64,000 nucleotides of DNA from Volvox africanus. Lineage: Eukaryota; Chlorophyta; Chlorophyceae; Chlamydomonadales; Volvocaceae. Both the position numbers and the translations under genes were made by a program. The notes beneath the pieces are model-generated. The model searched no databases, was not told the origin of the DNA, and saw nothing but the letters and a program-made list of their open reading frames with translations. This document shows, one piece after another, positions 50,401 through 58,251 of this stretch; position 1 is the first letter of the stretch, and the number at the start of each line of letters is the position of its first letter. The stretch lies in NCBI GenBank assembly GCA_030268105.1, contig BSDZ01000078.1:1178001-1242000 (forward strand), written 5' to 3'.

Positions 50401-53400
50401 TGTGCTAGCGTGGAAGAACCCAAGATATACGTGGCAGCGTCAGTTAGCTCAGGCAACACGTATGGGCGGACATTTAACCTTAAAGGACCTGCAGATAGAC
50501 GAAGATTAACCTGCCCCAAGATAGCCTGCTTACCCCCATCAGCAAGGGTAACTTCTGACCAGGAGCATGGGCTAGGTTTCAGGCCAAGCTGCGTAACCAC
50601 TGAAGCCGAAATGAAATCATCACTGGCTCCAGAGTCGGCTAGGGCGGTGAACGTACGACCTGCCGTACTTACGGTGATCAGAGGTACGCCAGCACCTATC
50701 AGGGCAGCAGCTTTAGGCAAGCAGAGAACTGAAATACAGGGTTCAGTCTCAGGCAAGCCCTCCTGAACCGATTTAGGAGCAGCAAACCAGACGTCAACAG
50801 AGTATGGGCTTCCAGGGAGTTGAACAACCTCACCTGCCGTATCAAGGCTATGGAAAAGAGCCGTCCCTGGATTAAACCTTAAGACCCGTTGCATTCCCGA
50901 CAGAAAAGAAGGGTTGCGTCGGGACACATACTCAGGCAGCAAGATGCATGCTGAGGTATCAGGGTGTTGACGTTTGCATGCCCTAAAGAGAGCTAATTGC
51001 TTCTGTAGCTCGCAGAGTGAAGAGGGAGTGAACAAGATAGTATGCCCACCCAAGTTAGCGGAGGATAGGGGGCGACCTTGAGGCTCAAACAGATTACAAA
51101 AGCCATCAAAGCCGGCACGGACAGTTCGTGCATCAAAAGAAAAACGTCTCCCTATCACCTGCTCCACTTGGTTTAAAACAGAGGGCAAAAGAGCCCGTAC
51201 TGCACGGCACTTTGCTACCATCTGGCCCACAGCAAAGACCCCAGGTGGTGATCCCTCTATACCAGCCTGGGCAAGTTCCTAGTGGTCCTTACCCTTATTT
51301 TTCTCCGCCCCCAGCATTGGGCAGGAGTCAACCCTATGTTGGTCGGAACCGCAACGGAGGCACATCCCATGTTGTTTACGGAAATGGAACTCCCGTCTAG
51401 TACATTTGAATGTGGTTAAATATTCCGCTAGGTTCTGCTTGGGCCCCTTCTTCTGCACGTGGCCCCCTTTTGGGGCCAAGTGCCTCCCCTGCTGTCCGCC
51501 GCCCCTCTTAGACTTACCGGCGCCCTTAACCTGCCGCGGCTGATCCTCGTGCCCGGTGATGCCTGGACGAACGGATGCAGCCCGCGGTTTTTTGGTCGGG
51601 GGCGCCGGGGTCTCCTCGTCAGGGTCGTCGCAGGCCATGTCCTGTACCGACAGCATGTTCATTTTGGGACGGGCCAGTTTGTCAGATTCCCGTCGGGCCA
51701 GTAACCTAAGTTCAGCTCCCAGGGAGAACTGAACCAAGTCTGTATATGACTTAAAGGTTTTACCCGACAGGTCAGTTGCACAGTCCCCACTAAGGTCGGA
51801 TGAGAGGCCCTGCTGAAACCAAAACACACGCTCACTATCAGACAGGTCCGCAATGGGCGTGACAAGAGCCTCAAAGCGGCTCTGATAGGCAGAGACAGTT
51901 TCTCCAGGGCGCATGCGGTATTTGCCAGCATTTAATTTCAGGCGTGCCTCAGTGTCACGTGACTGGACCTGGGGTGCAAAACGGACAAGCAGTGCTTCTA
52001 GCAGTTCCTCAGATGTATAGGAATCCCTTGCGTTAGTCCATTGATCGTGCCATAATCTTGCCGCGCCTTCAAAGGCAGTGGCCAAGAAAAGACGGCGCGT
52101 AGAGTCCTGTTGACCCCCACGGGCTGTGGCAAAGTAGTTCCTAACATTACGGACAAAGGCCCGTGTTAGAGGCGCAGCAACTCGTCCTAAATCAGAAAGC
52201 TTAACATCCATAGGGATATTCAGCTTAGGCACTGCGATCGCTATTTTTATCACCTCGTCCTCATGTCCAGTATGAGGAGGCCCAGGTGGCCTGGAAGAGG
52301 TGCCCGCAACAGCAGCACAAGTTGTTGCGGCAGCAGCGGGAGCCATCCCAGGAATATCCACGGCACCAGGTGTCAAATGGTTTGACACTACAGCAGGGCC
52401 ATGAACATAAAAAGGGGATGGGGCATAAATAGGTGATGTAGGTGCCTCAGGGGATGCTGTGCCGCCTTGCCTGGGAATAGGTGAAGGCTGGTTCGGAAGG
52501 TCGATACCACCTGCCACAGCAGCATTTGGTGGCTGTGTCAACCTAGAGAGCCATTCCCACCTATTCACTTGGCTAGCATTAGCAGCAATCCGGCCAACAA
52601 ACTGAAAGGTGTTGGCAGCAAGAGCCGAGACAGCATTCGCTAAGTTCGAGGCTTGCATATTGTATGCCTGAAAGCCTAACAGATCGAACTGCGAGTGACT
52701 GTTCTGGCGAAAGGCAAAGCAAAGGCAAGGACCAGGGCCTACCCAACGCTTGGATGCCTTCGATGAACTTCAAAAATTTTGAAGTCCGCGCGTGAAGTTG
52801 ATTTGCGATGGATCGGAGTGACTGGGCAGAGGTGCCGCTCCGAAGGGTCTGAGGTGTTGACACTGCAGAAGCACTCACGGCGGTTGGAACAAACACAATA
52901 CCTTTCAAGTAATAGAGATATATATGTATTAGTGAAAGCCGAAGTGAATTCACGAAGTCGACTCCTCGTTGGATTCGATGCAAAGGTACTATCGAACCCG
53001 CAACTACAGGGATTCCTCAGCAAAACTGCAATACAAGTTCTAGATAGAAAGCAGTGTTGCAGGAAGATATTACCTAACAGAGAAGGCAGAATTGTCTAGG
53101 TCGCGAGCCACGTTGACCGCGACTAACTTAGAGATTGACTTTAACAGAAAGCACAGCCAAACTCACAGAGAGCAGGTTCTAAGTGTCACTAGACTAATTT
53201 CGTGAATATTACAGACCGGTGGTAGCCGCAGCGAAAATGGCGGCGCTCAGCTCCTCAGGCAATGTCTCCATGTCCAGAGGGATGTCGGCAGGAGGAAGAT
53301 CGTGGTCGATGTCCATTTATAAAAGGGCAGCTTGAGTGGCTTGAGCGCGTTGCGCGGTTAGAGTGGCTTGAGCAGTTACCACAGAAAGACTTGAGAAGGC

Positions 53401-56159
53401 TTGAACGATTTCAGCGGAAGACTTGACGAGACGTCCCAGGGAGGAACGGTCTCGATACCAGCTTGTTGTATATGGTACCCACGAAGGGTGGTATCAAAAG
53501 ATACCGGTTGTTGTGCCAGAGCCCGATTAAGTAGAGCCGCCGACTAGGTCGTACTTGAGAGACCATAAGGCCTCGAACCGGGCGTGACCTTCAGAAGTCA
53601 CCACTACAACCGGAGATTCAGTGAACCAGGAACCAGATGTTCCACCATTTACCATTCAGGCGGTAAATGGCCCATTCCATACAGGTTATGGAGTAACCGA
53701 CAGGTTCGGATGTTTCAGGAAGTCGGTTAGTATTGGTCGTCGACAGCCGAGACCAAATCCACAAATCGAATGCCAGATGGAAACATGAAACAGTTAATAT
53801 GATAATTAAATATATTATATTATAAAATAATAAACAGATAATTATTATATCTTAATGAATTACCGAAATGCATTAAGGATACAACAAGATGTCCTTACGC
53901 CGTCCATCCCGGATACTATCCGTAGACTCTCCAGCAGGCTATTAGCTGCAGAGTGGAGGTAAAGGCGGCGCCCTCCGTTGCATCGTCTGCTTTGATGACA
54001 ACGGAATGGAAGTACTGTGTTGCATGTAGTATTCTGGGGTATCTCCGGGATGGACGCAGTGGCCTTCTTCCGATTGGGCCTTTGCTATGGCGGATATGCG
54101 GATGAGACACAACATTGCATCTCTGTCATAATATCCGCCTAATAACAAACGCCCGACAGGAAGATGTCCGGATTACTGGTCATCCACTTAGGAAAAGACT
54201 TGCCTCTGAAACTGCAGGTCGGGCTGAATTTGGAGGGCTCCGACCCGTAAATAGGGGCATGAGTAAGAACAGAAGCCATAAAAATGAGGTTTTCTCATAC
54301 TTTTACTTAGAAGTTGTTTTAGTGAAGTTTGTGTGGTTGTTGTACTCACTTCGTAAACCAATAATGAGTTTATTTCAATTTGTAGATATCCATCCTTAAC
54401 ACTGTGTTGAGATGTAAACTATCAGACACTAGGAAGCCTGACGTTATAACGAGAAAATATGTGTTGCATATTATCTGATAGTTATAAGAAGACTTAATTG
54501 TTCACTCCGGAGTTGGCACAAATACTCGCGCGAATAGCACTACAGATTGGACGAGCGCGGGTCGATAGCATACTGCCGAGTACAGCTACAACAGCATGAT
54601 TGTTGCTAGAACGGATTGCTATAGATCCCAACTGATACACCATTTCATAACAACCTGCAGCAGCATCTGTAAAATCTGACAGTTTGACTTATGAGTATAC
54701 TGCATGCACTTCTGTGAGTTTTGTTTACATAAAATATTGTCTTAAATGGATGGACTCCTCGCAGGTTTTAAATAGCTATCCTTATGAGATTTAGTTGCAG
54801 GAACTTGGTCGGTGCTGGATGGATGAATAAAATATTGATGTTTGAATGTGCTTGGATGTGGGTACCCATAGCCCTTGCTTCCATATTATCCTTCTGTAAT
54901 TTTGATGGAAGTGTTATGGTTTCCGTATCCATGTAAGGATTCTGTAATTTTAAGTTCCGTTAATTGATGGTACTTTTACAGTTGCCGTATTAAAGCTTTT
55001 GTAATATGACGGCTGCCATCCATATTATGTTAACCGTATTTGGGTGCGCACTATCGATTCCGTATCGATTTACGACCTCCGCACATTGGTTTAATTTTAC
55101 GGTCCAAGCAGTTCAAATTTTACGGCCTGGCAGACCCCCTTGAAACCCTAACCCCCTAAGACCCTCTTTACCTCCCGAGTGATCCCGGATATTAGCCTTA
55201 CATACTGCCAAACTGTCATGTTGATTGCATGCATAATGCTTGCTATCACTTTCACTGTCGTCCACAAAATCGGGTGAGGGCTATAATGTACACTTGCTCT
55301 AATTACATTCAAAATGTAAAGCAAAACAGACAGTTATAATATTCCATCCACCTCTGCGTGTCTATATGGGCCTGCCTGCATACATACATACATACCTGCC
55401 CCGCTCCTGTTGTGCGCAGCCATTGATGCTCTTGGGCCATTCCCAACATCGGAGGTCCAGGCCTGGTTCAACCAAACTTGGTATGAAGGAGACCCAATCC
55501 ACCCCAATCAACGTGGTCACATCCTTATAGCAGACCTAGTGTTTCATTACTTGAAGACAGCCTACGAGCACACAAGACTCTTTCAGTGGCACGCTCTGCC
55601 CAAGGACTACATTCCGCGGGAACCCATGTTCCTCAGCCGAGATATTCTGAACATGTTCCTTGACCAAACGCCAATTAAGATAAACCTAGCAAACATGAAC
55701 GATATCTTACGACGAAACGTGACGCGATGCTCTGGCTGGTGGGCCTATGCTGATGTCCCCGAAAAGATTGGCTTCGTCGCCATCAACGTGGGGTCAAGTT
55801 GTGTAGTACCACTCAAATCAGATGAGGTTAGCCGACTGAGCGTTGGGATGGCACACGTGCTTATGTACAAATCCTACGAAAACATGGGTACGTTTAGGAT
55901 GGCAATTATGAAGGGCCGAATGGGGGTAAATGGAATGTGTGAGGGCGCTGATGATCCGAACGCGCAGGTACTGGGATCAATGATTGTGGATTCCCTGTGG
56001 AAGTCGAAGGCATCTCTCGCGGAAGTTTCTATCCTGCACTTTGAGCTGCCTACAGCTTCGGACAAATCCGCATGCTTGCTGGTCCACCTAGACGTGGTTG
56101 AGAGCAAGCCAGCGCGCTTGAAGAATAAGGTAAAACTCTTGGGCATTTCGTTTTTTTAG
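32460..56159 (+). CDS. SGNH/GDSL-type hydrolase, 4 exons over 23.7 kb, 486 aa
   Basis: Exons: 32460-32661, 45545-45977, 46443-46528, 55420-56159; total 1461 nt, all GT-AG, all phases matching. The catalytic blocks of the SGNH family appear only after splicing. Block I is AIGGSVTEG, with nucleophile Ser70 created across the 12.9-kb intron 1. Block II is NQGRGATP (Gly113), block III ETAVNQ (Asn147) and block V GDPIHPN (Asp265, His268). The N-terminus (MASRDLHTFLACCTIVL...) looks like a signal peptide or anchor, suggesting entry into the secretory pathway. Such proteins are esterases or acyl-transferring enzymes; the substrate cannot be told. Introns 1 and 3 are swollen by a copia and a chromovirus element respectively, yet the coding exons seem intact. 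Stop is TAG 56157-56159. A GTAAAA at 56130 could be an alternative donor to further exons. Confidence 0.88.
33655..34100 (-). repeat. Truncated LTR of family A
   Basis: It begins TGTTGTATCTCTCC and closely follows the left half of the complete LTR at 62441-63259, including the GACAGCGGAAGACTTGAGA and GATCGGCCGTCAGAC segments. The match fades near 34100, where sequence of another LTR family (D) takes over. It lies in intron 1 of the SGNH gene. Confidence 0.7.
34103..34262 (-). repeat. Fragment of LTR family D
   Basis: Reverse complement of about 58540-58690, including the shared GTCCAGTTCAGCACAAGCTG. The plus-strand copy at 58252-58707 is a full LTR followed by a primer-binding site, so this is a leftover piece of the same family. 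Confidence 0.65.
34605..36458 (-). pseudogene. Ty1/copia pol remnant
   Basis: Reverse-strand pieces in broken frames follow copia order. The integrase C-terminal linker holds ITRDVVFLED (about 36440-35750), then the reverse transcriptase start with WVFKIKRDADGNVEHYKA and LKLHQLDIKTVFLHGE (35847-35482), the thumb (35466-35275), RNase H with SLLYLAVCSRPDISF and GYSDSDLAG (35318-35000), and an RNase H end with ATSTAEAEYMATSASIKDA (34976-34620). The polymerase catalytic part with the VDD motif is deleted between about 35480 and 35460. There are frameshifts and stops, so the element is dead. It lies in intron 1 of the SGNH gene. Confidence 0.8.
36459..37275 (+). repeat. Solo LTR of family B
   Basis: About 817 bp, beginning GTTGTATCC and ending GGTACAACA, inserted at the edge of the copia pol remnant. 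Inverted copies lie at 57439-58251 and 61414-61960. Shared stretches include GGAATTAAGTACGCGAGTAC and AACATGTTGACTGACAG. No coding capacity. Confidence 0.7.
37300..37730 (+). repeat. Truncated LTR of family A, opposite orientation
   Basis: It begins TGTTGTGCTACGG and follows the reverse complement of the right end of 62441-63259 (shared ATGCGTAGGTCAATGCGAC). The match is lost near 37730. The remainder to 38006 holds no gene that I can support. Confidence 0.6.
38007..38247 (-). repeat. Copia 3' LTR
   Basis: 241 bp, nearly identical to 44730-44970. Read on the element's strand it begins TGTTATAAAATGG. It is flanked outside by GTAGG. Confidence 0.93.
38248..38257 (-). other. Copia polypurine tract
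   Basis: On the reverse strand GAGGGGGCG directly precedes the 3' LTR, the normal place for the plus-strand primer of reverse transcription. Confidence 0.7.
38363..41470 (-). CDS. pol: Copia pol: integrase, reverse transcriptase, RNase H (premature stop)
   Basis: The frame is open from about 41470 to 38453. It contains a pre-integrase zinc segment (WHRRLGHLGYKSLERMCREH), integrase core residues in LDVCGPM, TDRGTEF and SPEQNGAAERLNRT, reverse transcriptase with LDVSTAFLNGELEEELWMQQ, YGLKQAPRCWYMKL and the catalytic HVDD, and RNase H with GYSDSDWAGD, AEYQATA and KHINVQHHLVRERV. A TAG at 38453-38455 interrupts the frame, but the same frame continues with TEDMVADVLTKALG to TAA at 38363-38365, so the stop is a recent nonsense change (probably from CAG). 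The upstream part of the polyprotein was cut off by the bacterial insertion. Confidence 0.92.
41484..41494. repeat. 11-bp direct repeat, left copy
   Basis: GTGCAGTAACA occurs here and at 43684-43694, exactly 2200 bp apart, bounding the bacterial segment. It behaves like a target-site duplication of the copia sequence. An overlapping local repeat (CATGGTGTAA) lies beside each copy, so the exact junction could shift. Confidence 0.75.
42232..43130 (-). mobile_element. IS5-family (IS427-like) insertion sequence, 899 bp
   Basis: Terminal inverted repeats of at least 16 bp (GACCTCTTGCATAACC at the left, its reverse complement at the right end), flanked by TA on both sides (42230-42231 and 43131-43132), the usual target of the IS427 subgroup. 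It holds one transposase in two overlapping frames and appears structurally complete. It is inserted in the IS4-type transposase. Confidence 0.88.
42248..43077 (-). CDS. IS5/IS427-type transposase, two frames joined by -1 frameshift
   Basis: The first frame runs 43077-42637 (146 aa) with an N-terminal helix-turn-helix-type region and the first catalytic Asp in ELILIDATETPIE. It overlaps a second frame that ends at 42248. Near 42660 the run GGAAAAAAG is a classic -1 slippery site, and shifting there gives KKKRHTLKTQLIVDKK, then the second Asp in SLTDSGYQGI and the late Glu in ELASERALNENV-MIKRF, completing the DDE triad. Frameshifted production is typical for this subgroup. No disabling mutation is evident. 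Confidence 0.85.
43321..43339. repeat. Probable outer end of the IS4-type element
   Basis: TTAACTTAATGGCAGTGCC follows the transposase stop by about 25 bp and marks the point where IS1-type coding sequence begins on the other strand, so it is probably the terminal inverted repeat. The opposite end is lost, so this cannot be confirmed here. Confidence 0.5.
43340..43683 (-). pseudogene. IS1-type transposase remnant
   Basis: The reverse strand reads PGVKEQIVEMAINGSGVRDT and VRVLKVGINTVIRILKK, the InsA signature. After a one-base frame change it continues with STTEVVIAPEIDEQWSYV and NKAKQRWLWYALDK, the InsB catalytic region. It is cut at its 5' side by the right boundary of the bacterial block and at its 3' side by the IS4-type end, so it is dead. 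Confidence 0.82.
43684..43694. repeat. 11-bp direct repeat, right copy
   Basis: Second copy of GTGCAGTAACA; see the left copy at 41484. Confidence 0.75.
43695..44642 (-). CDS. gag: Copia gag and protease start (frameshifted)
   Basis: Starts MGKDRLDEPLDLHNYSTWKL at 44642. A gag domain of the copia UBN2 type follows. After about 44381 the frame shifts by one base (an extra G in AAAGGTAGC) and continues VALRQELSDFKMANGEEL. A CCHC zinc knuckle is seen in CHYCGKPGHFIGVC. The protease active-site region reads WHLDSASEWHITY, a variant of the usual DSGA. The frame then runs into the bacterial insertion. The frameshift is either a mutation or, less likely, a programmed site. Confidence 0.82.
44716..44729 (-). 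other. Copia primer-binding site (internal tRNA-Met type)
   Basis: On the element's strand GGTTATGAGCCCCG directly follows the 5' LTR. It is complementary to an anticodon-loop sequence containing CTCATAACC, as in tRNA-Met, so a half-tRNA primer is likely, as known for Drosophila copia. Confidence 0.65.
44730..44970 (-). repeat. Copia 5' LTR
   Basis: 241 bp, matching 38007-38247 with about three differences. It is followed outside by the target duplication GTAGG at 44971-44975. Confidence 0.93.
46716..47138 (-). repeat. Chromovirus 3' LTR
   Basis: 423 bp, TG...CA ends (TGTTGTAT / ATACAACA, which are inverted repeats of each other). It matches 53464-53886 except for one base that I can see. 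Confidence 0.95.
47139..47152 (-). other. Chromovirus polypurine tract
   Basis: AGAGGGGGAACAAT on the element's strand lies directly before the 3' LTR. Confidence 0.75.
47208..51278 (-). CDS. pol: Chromovirus pol: protease, RT, RNase H, integrase, chromodomain
   Basis: Uninterrupted frame following an in-frame TAG at the end of gag. From about 51230 it encodes: retropepsin with TALADSGASDDF; reverse transcriptase with YRLSPLELDEVKRQ, SIDLQQGYNQI and the catalytic YLDD; RNase H with VITDASIHGTGAVLLQQG; integrase with an HHCC zinc segment (GHPGCTRLLELL and CCDLCQRNK), D in SMDFIVALP, D in SDRGTQFASKFW and E in YHPQSDGQTERVNRVL; and a terminal chromodomain (YLVKWSGYSSEHNSWEPA), which in this lineage directs integration to particular chromatin. 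It ends with TAG at 47208. No start codon is expected; it is probably made as a Gag-Pol fusion. Confidence 0.95.
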   Translation of the reverse strand, partial: ELAQAGIEGSPPGVFAVGQMVAKCRAVRALLPSVLNQVEQVIGRRFSFDARTVRAGFDGFCNLFEPQGRPLSSANLGGHTILFTPSSLCELQKQLALFRACKRQHPDTSACILLPEYVSRRNPSFLSGMQRVLRFNPGTALFHSLDTAGEVVQLPGSPYSVDVWFAAPKSVQEGLPETEPCISVLCLPKAAALIGAGVPLITVSTAGRTFTALADSGASDDFISASVVTQLGLKPSPCSWSEVTLADGGKQAILGQVNLRLSAGPLRLNVRPYVLPELTDAATYILGSSTLAQYGAVLDYEAKSLRLRKGNLVCKVPFTTAGQPPDQMTPAPCFNYATTAICQHTEPEVVGRKAAVRMIRKGAHALLVRPKLHLNATSIPADATDPELEALLQEYADIFQEVPGKPPMRPVDHTIPLVPGAVPVSRPMYRLSPLELDEVKRQVTELLKKGMIRPSTSPYSAPILFVGKKDGTLRMCIDYRGLNAATVKNRYPLPRVDDLLDKLKDSAFFSSIDLQQGYNQIRIAESDIPKTAFRTPFGHFEYTVLSFGLTNAPATFQAVMDRIFRPYIDKFVICYLDDILVFSKTREEHIQHLRLVFEVLRREQLYAKRSKCHWAQPQVEYLGHIVSQGGIQMDPRKTAVVRDWPVPSNLQELRKFLGLTNYFRKFIERYSVIAAPLTNLTRKGAFSSPEAWTPACQEAFDALKRAISDDIILHFPDYSLPFRVEVITDASIHGTGAVLLQQGRPIAYTSKKFSGAETRYTTGEQEFLAVLHALKEWRCYLEGRPFALKTDHKPLTFLQGVPSLNRRQARWMEYLARFNFDWEYLGGSLNIADALSRHPSLHAAILAVSTRSRSQAKPNFVPSDFTKRLKQAYAADPWFTIHNNTGHLAQEHGLWIRSEGSHRQIVVPNDDSLRRELLSRFHDGPLAGHPGCTRLLELLRRQFWWPRMAKDTENYVLCCDLCQRNKAQSGKAHGHLQPLPIPDAPWESVSMDFIVALPKTEGGYDAVLVLVDRFTKMVHLAPTTSSCTAEQTARLFFDNVVRLHGVPKSVVSDRGTQFASKFWGALGTLVGMRVNLSTAYHPQSDGQTERVNRVLGDMLRNFAGRTPTAWDTYLTAAEFAINNATNRSVGNSPFFLNYGFNPALPVWRELDVNVPAAKTFAKSFVSRLTDAKACLEAAQQRAMDYYNKSKKDVMFTKGQLVMLSTKNLRSLADGSRKLLPRFVGPYPVVRMVGSVAVELQLPSDLRIHPTFHVSLVRPYRGTLPEANDSIPPVTEANPSTWLSGKQTLYAVERILDYPARRVGKGRRKRNVHEYLVKWSGYSSEHNSWEPARNFTPDMKPLLDEARLRTQSKDGPL
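51279..53316 (-). CDS. gag: Chromovirus gag, spliced from three exons, 538 aa
   Basis: The main open frame alone starts at an internal Met (52658). I find two upstream exons that join in phase: exon 1 at 53316-53217 (MDIDHDLPPADIPLDMETLP... to ...AAATT), exon 2 at 52862-52743 (VSTPQTLRSGTSAQ to IEGIQAL), and main exon 52675-51279. Junctions are GT-AG, all phase 1, and the sum is 1617 nt. Gag forms the particle and binds RNA; a CCHC knuckle lies near the end (CLRCGSDQHRVDSC). It stops at TAG 51279-51281, in the same frame as pol. The same exon plan recurs in another element at 58775-59084, which strongly supports splicing. The single-exon version is the alternative. Confidence 0.8.
53447..53460 (-). 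other. Chromovirus primer-binding site
   Basis: On the element's strand TGGTATCGAGACCG lies three bases inside the 5' LTR. It starts TGG, as expected for pairing with a tRNA ending CCA, and resembles the initiator-Met type. A near-identical site follows the LTR at 58707. Confidence 0.7.
53464..53886 (-). repeat. Chromovirus 5' LTR
   Basis: 423 bp, partner of 46716-47138; followed outside by AGATG. Confidence 0.95.
53892..54404. other. Intron 3 sequence without a supported gene
   Basis: It includes a short stretch (CGATTGGGCCTTTGCTATGGCGG region, near 54070) resembling one at 37880-37915, so it may be old repeat sequence. No coding exon was recognised. Confidence 0.35.
54405..54652 (-). repeat. 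Solo LTR related to the copia LTR
   Basis: It matches 38007-38247 along its whole length with many scattered differences (for example ACTATCAGACA, GTACAGCTACAACAGC, TTGTTGCTAGA). No internal sequence is adjacent, so it is a solo LTR of an older, related copia family. It lies in intron 3 of the SGNH gene. No clear target duplication was found. From 54653 to 55419 I see nothing else but AT-rich intron sequence. Confidence 0.8.
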
Positions 56160-56289
56160 TAATGACGTGGAGGCCGCAGGCAGGTGCAGAGGAGGGGGAG
56201 GAAGGACTTGCTGGGGTATTTGATTACAGATGTTGTTCGTTATGGGGCTGAGAGAGTGTGCCTGCATGCGGCATGAGTGTGCCTCCATT

Positions 56290-57095
56290 TAACCAAGTAC
56301 TCGTGCGCTTGCGTCTGTGCCTTCCCACAAGATGAGCACTATAATTCAGCACACGCTCCCACATCATACATCTTCTGCTTTCCTGCGATCCAGGTCTTAG
56401 AATTCGGTTCTACCGCTGCAGAGACGTTAGTGGTATCGGTGACGGGTTCAGTGCCGTTGTAGGGGCGGATCAGCGAAACATGAAACGTGGGGTGGATGTT
56501 TATATCAGTGGGCAAGGCAAGCTCAACAGCCGCATTCCCAACCATGCACACACGAGGTACGCCCCAATCCAGCGGGGTAAAAGCTTTCGGGACCCATCGG
56601 CAAAGGAGTGTAGGTTTTTGGTGCTCAGTAAAGCCATCTGCCTCTCAAGACATCCCATTTGGACTTACTATACTAATCCATTGTCCATTGCCGCGCCGCA
56701 TCCAAACATGCCTTCACGTCTGTCATTCATTGGGATAAAAATGACTGGGCAAAGATCTTAGCCATGAGGACATTCACCTCTAGCTCACGCCACACGGGTA
56801 GCGCGGGGTGAAAGCCATTATCCAGGAAGAACGGGCTTTGACCTGTCAAGCGGTTAACAGCATTGTTAAGTGAATATTCTGCTGAAGTCAAATACGTATC
56901 CCAAACGAGAGGTGTGCGACCATCAAAATTGTGTAACATGTCACCTAACGTGTGGTTTGTGCGTTCGGTCCATCAGACGGTGGGTGGTATGCCGTGCTCA
57001 GGTTAACATGCATGCCAACCAAAGTGAATTGGCCTCCACGGTCTGACACCGCGTTCTTAGAAATGCCATGCAACCGAACCACATTGTCGGAAAAA
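56290..57095 (-). pseudogene. Chromovirus pol remnant (chromodomain side and integrase)
   Basis: Reverse-strand pieces in several frames: FHVSLIRPYNGTEP (56551-56339), the integrase C-terminal region YLTSAEYSLNNAVN and FFLDNGFHPALPVWRELEV (56939-56727), and further integrase core up to the VVRLHG position near 57090, where repeat C begins. It is related to, but clearly diverged from, the intact element at 46.7-53.9 kb. Frameshifts and stops make it dead. Confidence 0.8.
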
Positions 57096-57104
57096 AATTA
57101 TGCC

Positions 57105-57438
57105 ATTTACTGAACTCCCATCACACGAGACCAAGGCCTAAGGTAGTCCGGAAAAAAACCCTTAAGTTTGGCAAAGGCCGGCTAGATCGCAAGATGTAGA
57201 TAGATCGATAGCTTGGGTTTGTTTTGGGGAACATCTCGGATACTACCCGCAGATATCGTAATTAGGATACTTTAAGAACATACCCTCCGACCTGATGCCC
57301 ATTACATTAGAAGACATGGTGATACATGCTTGTGACCTAAGTAAAGATCTCTTTACTTCTTATTGCAATGCCCAGTGCATGTCCCTCTCTGTCTGGCATC
57401 ATCGCTGAAAGCCGAGCTGAAGGCTGTACTGTGGAGGC
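57105..57438. repeat. Dispersed repeat C, left part of an interrupted copy
   Basis: It matches the left part of 28035-28505. The rest of the repeat is found at 59151-59270, after about 1.7 kb of inserted LTR sequences. Confidence 0.75.
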
Positions 57439-58251
57439 TGTTGTATGCCGGTTCAATCACCGTTTTCACCAAAGTAGATTGCAATCCATTCGAAAACCAC
57501 TGACCATGATATAAACATATTAGCATGATATATTTGAGTATATCTAGCAAATCAGGCACGTCGCATTATCACCCACGACATCACGCTGTCGGTCAACATG
57601 TTTGACTCGAGGTTGACATCCATGTGCGAACTCATTATTGGCATGATATATCACGTAATAATATTTCAAATATTATTACCTCATCCGTGTCATAAACCAT
57701 ATGCGTATGCGGGAACGCGACGATCACGATGGTTGGGTCGACAACTGAATATCGATATTCGGACCTTCGCATATTGCATACGTTGCATCCATTTATATCA
57801 CGGATTACATGATATTCAGAGCAGTGCTAAGATAGTACTCACACTTGAGATCGGAATCCAGTGAGACCTGTACTGCACATCGGTATCGCGACGTGATAGG
57901 TGCGAGGACGGCCGCCTAGAGACCGAAGTCGGCTCGACGCTACTTTGGATTAAGTACTCATGTACTTAACTCGATATAATTCCCATACATACGTTTTACT
58001 CATTTATATTTGGCCTGAGCTATTCTAGCATACCATCTCCAGCCGGATGATGAACATTGCCCGCGGGGTCTGATGGCAGACTACTGTTCTGTAATCGAAG
58101 ACTATTGTAAGTTGGATCTTTCCTTATCGCTGAGTCTTCCACTGTCATCTTACTTGCATTGGATCGCCTTGCTGTTTGTAAGCACGATGCACATGTAGGT
58201 AACATTCAGACGTGCAGATTCGGTGCATGATTGAAGAAGGAAGGATACAAC
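57439..58251 (-). repeat. LTR of family B, inverted copy
   Basis: It begins TGTTGTATGCCGG and ends GGATACAAC. It is the reverse complement of 36459-37275 with many differences. It is inserted in repeat C and directly abuts LTR D at 58252. Confidence 0.7.

Larger units (their letters stand above)
46716..53886 (-). mobile_element. Ty3/gypsy chromovirus LTR retrotransposon, 7171 bp
   Basis: Complete element on the reverse strand in intron 3 of the SGNH gene. It has 423-bp LTRs (one difference seen), target duplication AGATG at 46711-46715 and 53887-53891, a primer-binding site, a purine tract, a multi-exon gag, and pol with protease, reverse transcriptase, RNase H, integrase and C-terminal chromodomain. 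Everything needed for activity appears present, and the near-identical LTRs point to very recent insertion. Confidence 0.96.
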
